Shown here in pieces: positions 18,782 through 28,857 of a stretch of DNA of 32,201 bases. The stretch covers positions 1-32,201 of the forward strand of contig CAJXCK010000019.1 in NCBI GenBank assembly GCA_913051785.1. The letters are read 5' to 3'. The first letter of the stretch is position 1, and each line of letters starts with the position of its first letter. The stretch comes from an uncultured Gammaproteobacteria bacterium. Its GTDB lineage: Bacteria; Pseudomonadota; Gammaproteobacteria; Pseudomonadales; Azotimanducaceae. A model generated the notes under the pieces. That model saw nothing but the letters and a program-made list of their open reading frames with translations. It searched no databases and had not been told where the DNA came from. Position numbers and translations under genes: made by a program.

Positions 18782-19393
18782 ATGAACGTTTTGTGTTTGG
18801 ATTTGGAGGGCGTGCTTATCCCTGAGATTTGGCAAGCGGTCGCGGCCTCTACCGGAGTCGACGGGTTGCAGAAAACAACACGGGACATACCTGTTTACGA
18901 TGATCTCATGTCTTATCGATTGCGTTTGCTGGATCAAAATCGTATTACGTTGTCTCAGATTCAGAAGGACATTGAGAAGATGGATCCATTGCCTGGAGCC
19001 ATCGATTTTCTTGGCTGGGCGAAAGAGCGCTTTCAAGTGGCAATCATTTCCGACACTTTCTACGAATTTGCGATGCCACTAATTGCTAAACTCGGAGACC
19101 CAATGCTTCTGTGTCATCACCTTTTGCTGGATGGCGATAAAATAGTAGGTTATCGACTTAGACAAAGTGATCCAAAGAGATGCTCTGTTCGAGCCTTCAA
19201 ATCGTTAGACTTAAAAGTCGTTGCAGCGGGAGACTCATTTAATGATGTTTCTATGCTGGAGGAGGCCAACGTTGGATTTTTTTTCAAAGCTCCGAAAGCC
19301 GTCATAGAGCAATATCCGGATTATAAATTGGCAGGTAGCTATGAAGATTTGAAGACGTTGGTCGAAACGTGGAGAATATCGCAGGTTTCGTAA
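18782..19393 (+). CDS. thrH: Bifunctional phosphoserine phosphatase/homoserine phosphotransferase ThrH
   Basis: CLDLEGVLIPEIWQAVAASTGV, ISDTFYEFAMPLIAKLG, AAGDSFNDVSMLEEANVG: HAD motifs in ThrH-type context. Confidence 0.9.
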   Translation: MNVLCLDLEGVLIPEIWQAVAASTGVDGLQKTTRDIPVYDDLMSYRLRLLDQNRITLSQIQKDIEKMDPLPGAIDFLGWAKERFQVAIISDTFYEFAMPLIAKLGDPMLLCHHLLLDGDKIVGYRLRQSDPKRCSVRAFKSLDLKVVAAGDSFNDVSMLEEANVGFFFKAPKAVIEQYPDYKLAGSYEDLKTLVETWRISQVS

Positions 19394-19426
19394 ACGAAAT
19401 ATCTTCATCAAAAATCGAGTATCAGA

Positions 19427-20299
19427 ATGAGCAGAGGAAAAGACTTTAAGAGTGCGCTAGAACAGGAACGTCCTCTTCAAATCCCAGGAGCTATTAACGC
19501 ATACGCCGCGCTTATGGCTGAGCAGGTCGGTTTCAAAGCACTGTATTTATCGGGCGGGGGTGTTGCTAATGCATCTTATGGCCTGCCGGATTTGGGCATG
19601 ACTTCAATGAATGATGTGCTGGAGGATGTCAAAAGAATCACTGCTGCCACGAACTTGCCGCTCTTGGTCGATATTGATACGGGTTGGGGCGGGGCTTTTA
19701 ACATAGCGAGAACGATCAAAGAATTTATTGCAGGTGGAGCTGCTGCGGTGCATATGGAGGATCAAGTGGCTCAAAAGCGCTGTGGTCATCGTCCCAACAA
19801 GGAAATAGTAAGTGTTGGGGAGATGACAGACAGGATTAAGGCTGCGGTGGATGCTAAGACTGACCCAGATTTCATACTCATGGCTAGAACGGATGCTTTA
19901 GCAGTAGATGGACACTCTGCAGTTGTAGACAGGGCGGGTGCTTATGCAGAAGCTGGAGCGGACGCTATTTTTGCTGAGGCGATGACTGAGCTCTCTATGT
20001 ATAAACCGATCGTGGATGCTGTTCAGGTGCCAGTTCTGGCGAATCTAACAGAATTTGGTCAAACGCCGCTCTATACATTATCCGAGCTGGAAGAGGTGGG
20101 TATAGCGATGGCTCTCTATCCCTTGTCAGCGTTCAGAGCGATGAATAAGGCGGCTTTAAATGTGTTTGAAGGTATACGAAAAGATGGCACGCAAAAAGCT
20201 GTCGTAGACACAATGCAGACCAGGGAAGAGCTCTACGAGTTCTTGGGATATCATGAATACGAGCAAAAGTTGGATCAATTGTTTGCTCAAGGAAAATAA
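19427..20299 (+). CDS. prpB: 2-methylisocitrate lyase
   Basis: [71 protein letters not shown] (KRCGH motif). Confidence 0.96.
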   Translation: MSRGKDFKSALEQERPLQIPGAINAYAALMAEQVGFKALYLSGGGVANASYGLPDLGMTSMNDVLEDVKRITAATNLPLLVDIDTGWGGAFNIARTIKEFIAGGAAAVHMEDQVAQKRCGHRPNKEIVSVGEMTDRIKAAVDAKTDPDFILMARTDALAVDGHSAVVDRAGAYAEAGADAIFAEAMTELSMYKPIVDAVQVPVLANLTEFGQTPLYTLSELEEVGIAMALYPLSAFRAMNKAALNVFEGIRKDGTQKAVVDTMQTREELYEFLGYHEYEQKLDQLFAQGK

Positions 20300-20329
20300 G
20301 GCGCGATAGCAGCATCAAAAGGGGGAGTG

Positions 20330-21454
20330 ATGGTAGATAAAAAACTGGGTGGAGCCGGTCTAAGAGGGCAGAGCGCTGGAGAGACTAGTCTGTGTACTGT
20401 TGGTGTTTCTGGTACGGGTTTAACCTATCGAGGCTACGATATTACCGATTTGGCTGAAAACACAACGTTTGAAGAAGTGGCCTTTTTGATTTTCCATGGC
20501 GACCTGCCCAACGAGTCGGAGCTGGCCGGATATAAGCAAAAATTAAAAGAAAATAGAGAGCTGCCTGGAGCCCTCAAGGAAGTTTTAGAGAAAGTGCCTG
20601 CCAGTGCCCATCCAATGGACGTCATGCGGACGGGTTGCTCGATGCTTGGCAATCTGGAGCCAGAGGGTGATTTTTCTAATCAACAACAAGTGGCAGATAG
20701 GCTTTTAGGTGCTTTACCAGGCATTATCAATTATTGGTATCGCTTCAGTCATGATGGTGTGCGGATTGAGACCTCAACCGATGAGGACTCAATGGCCGGC
20801 CATTTTTTGAGAACTTTAAAAGGGGACTCGCCTTCAGAACTTGAACAAAAAGTAATGGATGTATCCCTTATTCTTTATGCAGAGCATGAGTTTAATGCGT
20901 CAACATTTACGGCTCGGGTGTGCGCGTCTACATTGTCGGATATGCACTCTTGTGTGACAGGCGCGATAGGGTCACTGAGGGGGCCTCTCCACGGCGGTGC
21001 AAATGAGGCAGCCATGGAGTTGATCGAGAAATTTCAAACTCCAGAGGAAGCGCAAACTGGCGTTATGGGGATGTTGGAACGCAAAGATAAGATCATGGGT
21101 TTTGGTCATGCGATTTATCGAACCAGTGATCCTCGTAACGTAATAATAAGAGACTGGGCGGAAAAATTAGCGGAATCAGTAGGAGATAAAACCCTTTTCC
21201 CTGTTTCTTGCGCTATAGAGAAACTCATGTGGGATGAGAAAGAGCTATTCGCGAATGCGGATTTTTTTCACGCATCGGCCTATAACGCGATGGGCATTCC
21301 AACAAAGCTTTTCACTCCTATCTTTGTTTGCTCTCGGGTAAGCGGGTGGACGGCACATGTCATGGAGCAAAGAGTGAATAACAGGATTATTAGGCCAAGT
21401 GCGGACTATATTGGTGAAGAGCCTCGGAGCGTGGTAAAGATCGACGAGCGCTAA
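20330..21454 (+). CDS. prpC: 2-methylcitrate synthase
   Basis: LRGQSAGETSLCTVG, GLTYRGYDITDLAENTTFEEVAFLIFHG, SLRGPLHGGANEAAMEL, MGFGHAIYRTSDPRN; GGGGGA just before ATG 20330. Confidence 0.95.
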   Translation: MVDKKLGGAGLRGQSAGETSLCTVGVSGTGLTYRGYDITDLAENTTFEEVAFLIFHGDLPNESELAGYKQKLKENRELPGALKEVLEKVPASAHPMDVMRTGCSMLGNLEPEGDFSNQQQVADRLLGALPGIINYWYRFSHDGVRIETSTDEDSMAGHFLRTLKGDSPSELEQKVMDVSLILYAEHEFNASTFTARVCASTLSDMHSCVTGAIGSLRGPLHGGANEAAMELIEKFQTPEEAQTGVMGMLERKDKIMGFGHAIYRTSDPRNVIIRDWAEKLAESVGDKTLFPVSCAIEKLMWDEKELFANADFFHASAYNAMGIPTKLFTPIFVCSRVSGWTAHVMEQRVNNRIIRPSADYIGEEPRSVVKIDER

Positions 21455-21477
21455 CCTGTGCTACGAGGATTTTCTCG

Positions 21478-22647
21478 CTAGTCGCTCATATGTACTCGGA
21501 CACTACCTTCCATTAGGACTCGAGCACTGCGACTCATGCATACTTCCTGAATGACCCATTGTCCAGATTTTTGTGCTGCATCCGCGCCTACTCTTAGAGT
21601 GCCGGAGGGATGCCCAAAGACAATACTCTTCTCTTGAGAATCAATCCTCGTGACTTCGTTCACGACGGTTCCAGGAATCGCTGCGGCCGCGCCGATCGCG
21701 ACAGCGGCAGTGCCCATCATCGCGTGGTGCAATTTACCCATGGACATTGCGCGAACAAGGAGATTGACGTCTTTGGCTTTAATGTTTTTGCCACTGGAAG
21801 AGACGTAATCTTGCGGAGCGCTCAAGAACGCCAACTTGGGAATGTGCTGTAAGCTTTTTGATTCACTTATCTCGGATGTGATTCCCATCGCTACCGAGGC
21901 TCGTGCTCTGATGTGCTCTAATTTTTCCAGCTCAGCAGGCTTTGAGTTTATGTCTTCCTGCAGCTCTGTTCCTGTATAGTTCAGGGCTTCGGCAGGCAAG
22001 AATATCGTTGGGATGCCAGCATTTATCATTGTCACTGTCGTCAACCCGAAGCCGGGTATATCGAATTCATCTGCTAAGTTGCCTGTGGGAAACAATTGTT
22101 CATTCTGAGAATCGACCGGCTCTTTGAATCGCAGTTCGATTTCAGCGGCTGGGAATGTAACGCCGTCAAGTTCAAACTCTCCTATTTCCTTTACTTGACC
22201 CCGTTCAACGGGCACTTTAGCGACGATTTTCTTTTTAATATTCTTTTGCCAGATTTTCACGACAGAAAATTCTGCGTCCAAATTGCTTTCTTCTATCAGT
22301 CCATTAGCAATTGCAAACGGCCCAACTGCCGCAGAAAGGTTCCCGCAGTTGCCGCTCCAGTCGATAAATCCCTCGTCAATAGAGACTTGTCCGAAAAGAT
22401 AATCAATATCGTGGTTCGGCTGCTTACTAGGGCTTATGATGACCACTTTGCTCGTACTCGATGTGGCGCCGCCCATTCCGTCTATTTGTTTCTGGTATGG
22501 ATCCGGGCTTCCTATAACCTTTTGTAGAAACAGGTCTCTCCAGGGGCCGGGTTCTTGGGCTCTGTCGGGAAGGTCCTCAAGGTTAAAAAAGATACCCTTG
22601 CTTGTTCCTCCGCGCATAAAAGTGGCTGGGACAGACAGAGTTTTCAT
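21478..22647 (-). CDS. prpF: 2-methylaconitate cis-trans isomerase PrpF
   Basis: VPATFMRGGTSKGIFF, DGMGGATSSTSKVVIISPS, WSGNCGNLSAAVGPFAI, MGKLHHAMMGTAAVAIGAAA. Confidence 0.95.
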   Translation of the reverse strand: MKTLSVPATFMRGGTSKGIFFNLEDLPDRAQEPGPWRDLFLQKVIGSPDPYQKQIDGMGGATSSTSKVVIISPSKQPNHDIDYLFGQVSIDEGFIDWSGNCGNLSAAVGPFAIANGLIEESNLDAEFSVVKIWQKNIKKKIVAKVPVERGQVKEIGEFELDGVTFPAAEIELRFKEPVDSQNEQLFPTGNLADEFDIPGFGLTTVTMINAGIPTIFLPAEALNYTGTELQEDINSKPAELEKLEHIRARASVAMGITSEISESKSLQHIPKLAFLSAPQDYVSSSGKNIKAKDVNLLVRAMSMGKLHHAMMGTAAVAIGAAAAIPGTVVNEVTRIDSQEKSIVFGHPSGTLRVGADAAQKSGQWVIQEVCMSRSARVLMEGSVRVHMSD

Positions 22648-22696
22648 GAACTAAAAGAGTCCATTCTTCAAAAGTATTTTGTGATTGATCATGCGC

Positions 22697-25285
22697 TTAG
22701 GACTGATTTTCCAGGAAGTCCTGGGCAAACCTTTGCAATATACCGCCAGCGTTATAAACCGAGACTTCCTCAGCAGTGTCCAGTCGACAAAGAACCGGTA
22801 TTGCAACCGTAGTGCCGTCCGTTCTTGCCATTAACAACGTCAATTCCCCTTGTGGCTCTATTCTGCCCCTTATTTCGAATTTCTCATCTCCAGTGATTGC
22901 GTAAGTCGCACTATTGTCTTCGTTGAGGAATTCGACAGGGAGGACTCCCATCCCGACTAAATTGGTGCGATGAATTCGTTCAAAGCCCTCAGCGACTATC
23001 GTTTCCACTCCCGCCAACCTGACACCTTTTGCAGCCCAATCTCGAGAAGAGCCTTGTCCGTAATCTTTTCCGGCGATTATGATTAATCGTTCACCTCTCT
23101 CCATGTAGCTCTCAATCGCTTCCCACATCCTCATCACCTCACCCTCTGGTTCGAGTCTCGTTAATGAGCCCTGCAGTGGCCTGCCCTCATTTTCTACCAT
23201 CTTGTTGAATAGCTTAGGATTAGCCAGGGTAGCTCTCTGTGCCGTTAGATGGTCGCCTCTGTGGGTTGCATATGAATTGAAGTCCTCTTCTGGCAGACCC
23301 ATCTTGAGAAGGTACTCGCCAGCTGCGCTGTCTCGCAGAATAGCATTAGAGGGAGAAAGGTGATCGGTCGTTATATTGTCCCCCAAAATAGCGAGTGGTC
23401 GCATTTCTTTCAATGTTCTCTCTCTGGCCAGCGCGCCCTCCCAATAGGGGGGCTTCCTGATGTAAGTGCTATTTGGTCTCCATTCATAAAGTGGTGAGAC
23501 TTGGTCGGTAACATCCTTTAAAGATACGAACATCGGGTCATAGACCGCGTTGAACTGTTCTGGTCTAACAGACTCTTTGACGACCTCATCAATTTCTTCA
23601 TCTGAGGGCCAGATATCTGACAGCCTAACTTCATTTTTCTGATCGTCTAAACCCAGCACATCATTCTCTATGTCGAACCTTATAGTTCCGGCAATGGCAT
23701 ACGCGATCACTAAGGGTGGAGAAGCCAGAAACGCCTGTTTAGCTGATGGGTGTATACGTCCATCAAAATTTCTATTCCCCGATAAAACAGCCGTCGTATA
23801 AAGATCTCTCTCCTTTATTTGTTCCTGAATGCTGGGATCAAGCGCGCCACTCATACCATTGCAGGTTGTGCAAGCGAAGCCAACAATACCGAAACCGAGA
23901 TCTTGCAGGTGTGGGAGTAATTTTGCCTCCTTTAGGTAGGATTCCACAGCCAGAGAGCCAGGAGCGAGAGATGTTTTCACCCACGGTTTTCGTTTTAAGC
24001 CCAATTTGTTTGCGTTTCTCGCGAGAAGACCCGCGGCGATGACATTTCTTGGATTGCTGGTGTTGGTGCAACTGGTAATTGCGGCGATGATAATGGCGCC
24101 GTCGGGCATTTGATTACCTTCAAGCTCGTAACTACCAGCTATTCCGTTATCTTTGAGTTTATTCGTTGCCACCCGCGCATGTGGATTCGATGGTCCGGCA
24201 ATGTTTCTTCCAACCTTAGACAAATCAAAACTAAGCTTTCGTTTATATTCCGCTTGGTGCATGCCCGAAAGCCACAAGCCTGTTTGCTTTGCATAAGCCT
24301 CGACAAGCTTTATATGATCGGAATCGCGCCCTGTTAGTCTGAGATAATCAATGGTTTGTTGGTCAATATAGAAAAGACCTGCGGTCGCTCCAAATTCTGG
24401 CGTCATGTTTGAGATCGTAGCCCTATCACCAATCGATAGCGATTCCGCTCCAGACCCAAAGAACTCCAAATAGGCTGAAACTACTCGTTCATCGCGTAAA
24501 AATTCCGTAAGTTCCAACACAATGTCAGTAGCAGTGATACCTTCTTGCCGAACCCCAACCAACTCAACGCCAACGATTTCAGGAAGACGCATATAGGAAG
24601 CTCTCCCCAGCATTACACTTTCTGCTTCTAAGCCCCCAACACCTACCGCAATTACACCAAGAGCATCAACATGAGGAGTATGGCTATCTGTCCCGACGAG
24701 AGTGTCAGGGTAAGCTATTCCATTTACGTTGTGTATTACGGGTGACATCCTCTCCAGATTGATCTGATGCATAATCCCATTCCCTGGTGGAACTACGTCT
24801 ACGTTCTGGAAAGCTTTTTTTGTCCACTCAATGAAATGGAATCGGTCGTCATTCCGTCTCTGCTCGATTTCTTGATTCTTTAACCTAGCATCGGGCTCAT
24901 AGCCGCCATGTTCAACGGCGAGTGAATGGTCAACAATGAGTTGGGTCGGTACGACTGGATTTACGTTTGAAGGGTCTCCTCCTTGTGCCGCGATTGCTTC
25001 TCGGAGGCCTGCCAAGTCGACGAGGGCGGTCTGGCCTAAAATATCGTGACAAACGACCCTTGCCGGATACCACGGGAAGTCCTGCGAATTTTCATTACTC
25101 AGTATTTGTTTGAGACCAATGGATGTTTGATCCTCGGTTGCACGTCTCACTAGGTTTTCTGCCAAAACTTTTGAGGTGTAGGGAAGTCGCTCATACGCAC
25201 CTGGTTCGATGCTATTTGAGACTGCCTCAACATCAAAATAATTCGCGTCTGCGCCGTCCAATTTTCTTAGATATCTATTATTCAT
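22697..25285 (-). CDS. acnD: Fe/S-dependent 2-methylcitrate dehydratase AcnD
   Basis: 862-aa aconitase family; AITSCTNTSNPRNVIAAGLLARNA, GFACTTCNGMSGAL, GDNITTDHLSPSNAI, KDYGQGSSRDWAAKG; partnered with prpF. Confidence 0.95.
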   Translation of the reverse strand: MNNRYLRKLDGADANYFDVEAVSNSIEPGAYERLPYTSKVLAENLVRRATEDQTSIGLKQILSNENSQDFPWYPARVVCHDILGQTALVDLAGLREAIAAQGGDPSNVNPVVPTQLIVDHSLAVEHGGYEPDARLKNQEIEQRRNDDRFHFIEWTKKAFQNVDVVPPGNGIMHQINLERMSPVIHNVNGIAYPDTLVGTDSHTPHVDALGVIAVGVGGLEAESVMLGRASYMRLPEIVGVELVGVRQEGITATDIVLELTEFLRDERVVSAYLEFFGSGAESLSIGDRATISNMTPEFGATAGLFYIDQQTIDYLRLTGRDSDHIKLVEAYAKQTGLWLSGMHQAEYKRKLSFDLSKVGRNIAGPSNPHARVATNKLKDNGIAGSYELEGNQMPDGAIIIAAITSCTNTSNPRNVIAAGLLARNANKLGLKRKPWVKTSLAPGSLAVESYLKEAKLLPHLQDLGFGIVGFACTTCNGMSGALDPSIQEQIKERDLYTTAVLSGNRNFDGRIHPSAKQAFLASPPLVIAYAIAGTIRFDIENDVLGLDDQKNEVRLSDIWPSDEEIDEVVKESVRPEQFNAVYDPMFVSLKDVTDQVSPLYEWRPNSTYIRKPPYWEGALARERTLKEMRPLAILGDNITTDHLSPSNAILRDSAAGEYLLKMGLPEEDFNSYATHRGDHLTAQRATLANPKLFNKMVENEGRPLQGSLTRLEPEGEVMRMWEAIESYMERGERLIIIAGKDYGQGSSRDWAAKGVRLAGVETIVAEGFERIHRTNLVGMGVLPVEFLNEDNSATYAITGDEKFEIRGRIEPQGELTLLMARTDGTTVAIPVLCRLDTAEEVSVYNAGGILQRFAQDFLENQS

Positions 25286-25721
25286 TTGTCTTGTTTTGTG
25301 TTGAGTTTAGTCGCATTGCGACGTGCTCTATGCCTGCTTCAAAAAAACTTTCTCCCTCCGTGCAAAATCCTTCTTTCGAATAGAAATCCTCGGTACCTCT
25401 TTGGGCATGCAAGAATAACTGCTGCAGGCCTATTTCCCGTCCATGCGAGACGCAAGCCTGAATTAGTTTTCTGCCAAGGCCCAACCCTCTATTTTCTAAT
25501 AAGACGGCCACTCTTCCTATTCGGCCATTTGATAGCAAGCGCGCACACCCGAGGGTCGCTTGGTTGTTATCGCACAGCAAGAAGTGCATCGCATCTTTAT
25601 CCAGTCCGTCTTGCTCCTCCGTAGGTAACACGCCTTGCTCCACAACGAAAACTTCGTGTCTCAATTTTGCTAACTGAAAACTACTTGTCCTCCAGGTAGT
25701 TAAAAACACCTCGCATTTCAT
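25278..25721 (-). CDS. GNAT-family N-acetyltransferase
   Basis: LAKLRHEVFVVEQGVLPTEEQDGLDKDAMHFLL, IGRVAVLLENRGLGLGRKLIQACV (acetyl-CoA loop), FYSKEGFCTEGESFFEAGIEHVAM; overlaps the acnD start by 8 nt. Confidence 0.85.
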   Translation of the reverse strand: MKCEVFLTTWRTSSFQLAKLRHEVFVVEQGVLPTEEQDGLDKDAMHFLLCDNNQATLGCARLLSNGRIGRVAVLLENRGLGLGRKLIQACVSHGREIGLQQLFLHAQRGTEDFYSKEGFCTEGESFFEAGIEHVAMRLNSTQNKTNE

Positions 25722-25731
25722 AGGTGCGTTC

Positions 25732-27108
25732 TCATTGTTGAGCTAGTTCTGCTAGAGCATCTGCTAACCCGATGTATTCTTGCGGCGTTAAATTTTCCAG
25801 CTGCTCCATTGCTTCCTTCGGCAATTCTAATGCCTTCAGGACCTCAACATACGTATCTCTAGTGATTTTTTTTCCTCTAGTCGCTAATTTTAACTTCTCA
25901 TAAGGTTCCGTTAGATTGTACTTTCGCATTATCGTTTGAACGGCTTCCGCGAGAACCTCCCAGCTCTCATCGAGATCTTTGGAGATTTTCTCTTCGTTTA
26001 CAGCAACCCTAGAAATACCTCGAATCGTAGCCTGATAGGCGAGGGAGCAATAGGCGAAAGCGGCCCCGATATTTCTTAAAACTGTTGAATCCGTTAGATC
26101 TCTTTGCCACCTTGAGACGATCAGCTTGCTTGCCATGTGTTCGAGAATTGAATTGCCGATTCCAATGTTTCCTTCAGAATTTTCGAAATCTATTGGATTT
26201 ATTTTATGCGGCATCGTGGATGAACCCACTTCGCCAGGAACGTTACGCTGTTTGAAATAATCGATAGAGATATAGGCCCACATATCACGATTGAAATCGA
26301 GGATGATCTGGTTAGTTCTTATCAACGTATGAAAGATTTCGGCAAGATAGTCGTGAGGTTCTATTTGAGTCGTCATTGGGTTGTTTATCAATCCCAACGA
26401 TTGAATGAAATTTTCTGAGAGCTTTGGCCAGTCCGCTTCTGGATAAGCTATGACGTGAGCATTAAAGTTGCCAACTGCCCCGTTGAATTTTCCATAAACC
26501 TGAGTTTCTGAAAGATGTTGCTTCTGTCTTTTGAGTCTGAAGATAGTATTCGCGATTTCCTTTCCCAAGGTTGTCGGGGATGCGGTTTGACCATGCGTTC
26601 TGGATAACATCGAGATCGATTTGGTTCGGATGCTGAGTTCGGACATCGAGCCCAGGAGCTGGTCAATTATTGGCAGAAGGGTTTCCTCCAGTGCGGATTT
26701 GACCATCAGTCCATAGGCACAGTTATTTATGTCTTCGGAGGTGCAACCAAAATGAATCCACTCTTGGATCTCCTTTAATTCGGGTACGTCAGAGATTTTT
26801 CTTTTTATAAAATACTCCACCGCCTTAACATCATGGTTTGTCCCTTTCTCAAGTCGTTTAACCTCTTTCGCGTCATCCAGACTGAAACGTGACTCGATTT
26901 CCTCCAAATGGTTGAGGGCTTTTTCGCTAAAGCCCTTGAGGTCCGGAATTTCGTCGCACAGACTCAAGAACTTCAACCAGCGGAGTTCGACCAGGACTCG
27001 ATACTTAATAAGCCCCATTTCGCTGCAGATATCGGAAAGATCTCCTAGTTTTGAGCGATAACGACCGTCAATGCTGGTGATCGCGGTGAGCGTGTTCTCC
27101 TCAGTCAT
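25732..27108 (-). CDS. purB: Adenylosuccinate lyase
   Basis: LTAITSIDGRYRSKLGDLSDICSE, TNHDVKAVEYFIK, HFGCTSEDINN, GEVGSSTMPHKINPIDFENSEGN. Confidence 0.96.
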   Translation of the reverse strand: MTEENTLTAITSIDGRYRSKLGDLSDICSEMGLIKYRVLVELRWLKFLSLCDEIPDLKGFSEKALNHLEEIESRFSLDDAKEVKRLEKGTNHDVKAVEYFIKRKISDVPELKEIQEWIHFGCTSEDINNCAYGLMVKSALEETLLPIIDQLLGSMSELSIRTKSISMLSRTHGQTASPTTLGKEIANTIFRLKRQKQHLSETQVYGKFNGAVGNFNAHVIAYPEADWPKLSENFIQSLGLINNPMTTQIEPHDYLAEIFHTLIRTNQIILDFNRDMWAYISIDYFKQRNVPGEVGSSTMPHKINPIDFENSEGNIGIGNSILEHMASKLIVSRWQRDLTDSTVLRNIGAAFAYCSLAYQATIRGISRVAVNEEKISKDLDESWEVLAEAVQTIMRKYNLTEPYEKLKLATRGKKITRDTYVEVLKALELPKEAMEQLENLTPQEYIGLADALAELAQQ

Positions 27109-27142
27109 CTATCTCTCCAATAATTTATCTGATAGCGCAGAG

Positions 27143-28234
27143 TTAGAAAGGGAAGGGGCCCGACCCTTCGATGTAGCCTCCCCCGATGAGCGTTTTTTGG
27201 TCATAAAATGCGACATATTGACCAGGCGTAATTGCTATCTGTGCATCTTCAAATTCTACCGAAATTTTTTTATTACAACATGGACGGATGGTACATTTCT
27301 GATCCTTCTGTCGATATCTAATTTTGGCGGACAGGCTAACTGGGAAATTTATTTCCTCGATCCAATTAACATCGCTAGCGATCAACCATTTGGATTTCAG
27401 ACTATCTTCACTTTGTGTCGCAACAAGTTCGTTGGTCTCTAATTTCTTCTCAGCTACATACCAGGGAAGCTCCGGTCGGTTGCTCAAGCCGCCGATTTTT
27501 AAACCTTGTCGCTGGCCTAAGGTGTAGAAATGCAAGCCAAGGTGTTCTCCTAAAGTTCGCCCCTCAGTGTCTTTGATCAATCCGCTTTCGTTTGGAATGT
27601 ATTGCGATATAAAGTCTGAGAATCTCCTTTCCCCTATGAAGCAAATTCCCGTGCTGTCTTTTTTGTTGTCGTTACTGAACTTGAGTTTTTTGGCAAGAGA
27701 TCTGACGGTGGTTTTCATTAACTGACCCAACGGAAAGATACATCTTTCTAGTCGGTCTCTTGGCACAGCCTGCAGAAAATACGTCTGATCTTTGGAGGTA
27801 TCCAGTGCTTTACAAAAGTGGACACCTGTGGCGTCCTCCACTCTCGAGATATAATGTCCCGTTGCTATCTTATCCGCGCCCAGTGTTTCGGCATACTTTA
27901 AGAACTGTTGAAACTTTATCTCTCGGTTGCAAAGGATATCTGGGTTGGGAGTTCTCCCCAATTTGTATTCACGTAAAAATAGCTCGAAGACATTGTCCCA
28001 ATACTCCGCAGAAAAATTTGCGATGTTGAGTTTAATTCCAATTTGTCTACAAACCTTCTCCGCATCTTCCAGATCTTGTTGCGCCGTGCAGTATTCGGAT
28101 CCATCGTCCTCCTCCCAGTTCTTCATGAACAAGCCCTCCACAGCGTAGCCTTCCTGTACTAGCAGATGAGCGGCGATTGAAGAATCAACTCCACCAGACA
28201 TGCCCACTATTACTTTCTCGCTCGAGTTATTCAT
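27143..28234 (-). CDS. mnmA: tRNA 2-thiouridine(34) synthase MnmA
   Basis: VIVGMSGGVDSSIAAHLLVQEGYAVEGLFMKNWEEDD, PNPDILCNREIKF, KDQTYFLQAVPRDRL, STGICFIGERRFSDFI. Confidence 0.96.
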   Translation of the reverse strand: MNNSSEKVIVGMSGGVDSSIAAHLLVQEGYAVEGLFMKNWEEDDGSEYCTAQQDLEDAEKVCRQIGIKLNIANFSAEYWDNVFELFLREYKLGRTPNPDILCNREIKFQQFLKYAETLGADKIATGHYISRVEDATGVHFCKALDTSKDQTYFLQAVPRDRLERCIFPLGQLMKTTVRSLAKKLKFSNDNKKDSTGICFIGERRFSDFISQYIPNESGLIKDTEGRTLGEHLGLHFYTLGQRQGLKIGGLSNRPELPWYVAEKKLETNELVATQSEDSLKSKWLIASDVNWIEEINFPVSLSAKIRYRQKDQKCTIRPCCNKKISVEFEDAQIAITPGQYVAFYDQKTLIGGGYIEGSGPFPF

Positions 28235-28343
28235 TTCGGGATGATTGTGTTCCAGCTAAACCATGAAAGTGGAAATGTTAACCTCGGAGGAGTAAGACGT
28301 CACCAGCCAGTCAGAGTCATGTTAGAGTTCAGGGCAGACGAGG

Positions 28344-28832
28344 ATGATTATGAAAGACAAGTTGACTCATGTGAGCGAGAGCGGATCTGCATCAATGGTC
28401 GACGTGGGAGAGAAAGACGTCACCAAACGTCATGCGCGAGCCAGGGCTGTTATAAACATGAAAGAAAGCACCATGCGTGCGATCTCAAACAACGAGATTG
28501 AAAAGGGGGAGGTGATTGCTGTTGCTCGAGTCGCGGGAATTCAGTCAGCTAAGAAGTGTTCGGACCTAATTCCGTTATGTCATACGTTGGCCTTAAGTAA
28601 GGTTGAGGTGGATTTTCGACAAGTCTCTGATTCGCAGATGGAGGTCACTAGCGATTGCCGGGTCAATGGTCAGACCGGAGTAGAGATGGAAGCTTTAACC
28701 GCGGTTTCGGTAGCAGCGCTTACGATTTATGACATGTGCAAGGCGATTGATCGAGGCATGACGATTAGTGACATTGGTTTGCTTGAAAAGTCTGGCGGTG
28801 TCAGTGGGAGTTGGACTAGTGATAACAGTTAA
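28344..28832 (+). CDS. moaC: Cyclic pyranopterin monophosphate synthase MoaC
   Basis: [63 protein letters not shown]. Confidence 0.95.
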   Translation: MIMKDKLTHVSESGSASMVDVGEKDVTKRHARARAVINMKESTMRAISNNEIEKGEVIAVARVAGIQSAKKCSDLIPLCHTLALSKVEVDFRQVSDSQMEVTSDCRVNGQTGVEMEALTAVSVAALTIYDMCKAIDRGMTISDIGLLEKSGGVSGSWTSDNS

Positions 28833-28857
28833 GGCTGTTGGATTGGAATCAGTGTAA

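Noticed and set aside
18644-19036. 130-aa minus-strand ORF over the cysB-thrH junction
   Set aside because: Overlaps the 3' end of cysB and 5' half of thrH, both strongly supported; no family resemblance.
22096-22527. 143-aa plus-strand ORF antisense to prpF
   Set aside because: Lies wholly within the well-supported prpF coding region; the translation has no recognisable family motif.
28294-28425. 12-bp direct repeat AAGACGTCACCA upstream of and within moaC
   Set aside because: Exact 12-mers are expected by chance in a 32-kb window; the second copy encodes the conserved MoaC KDVTK motif.
28241-28501. 86-aa ORF overlapping the moaC start
   Set aside because: Mostly out of frame inside moaC, charged low-complexity product; moaC is far better supported.
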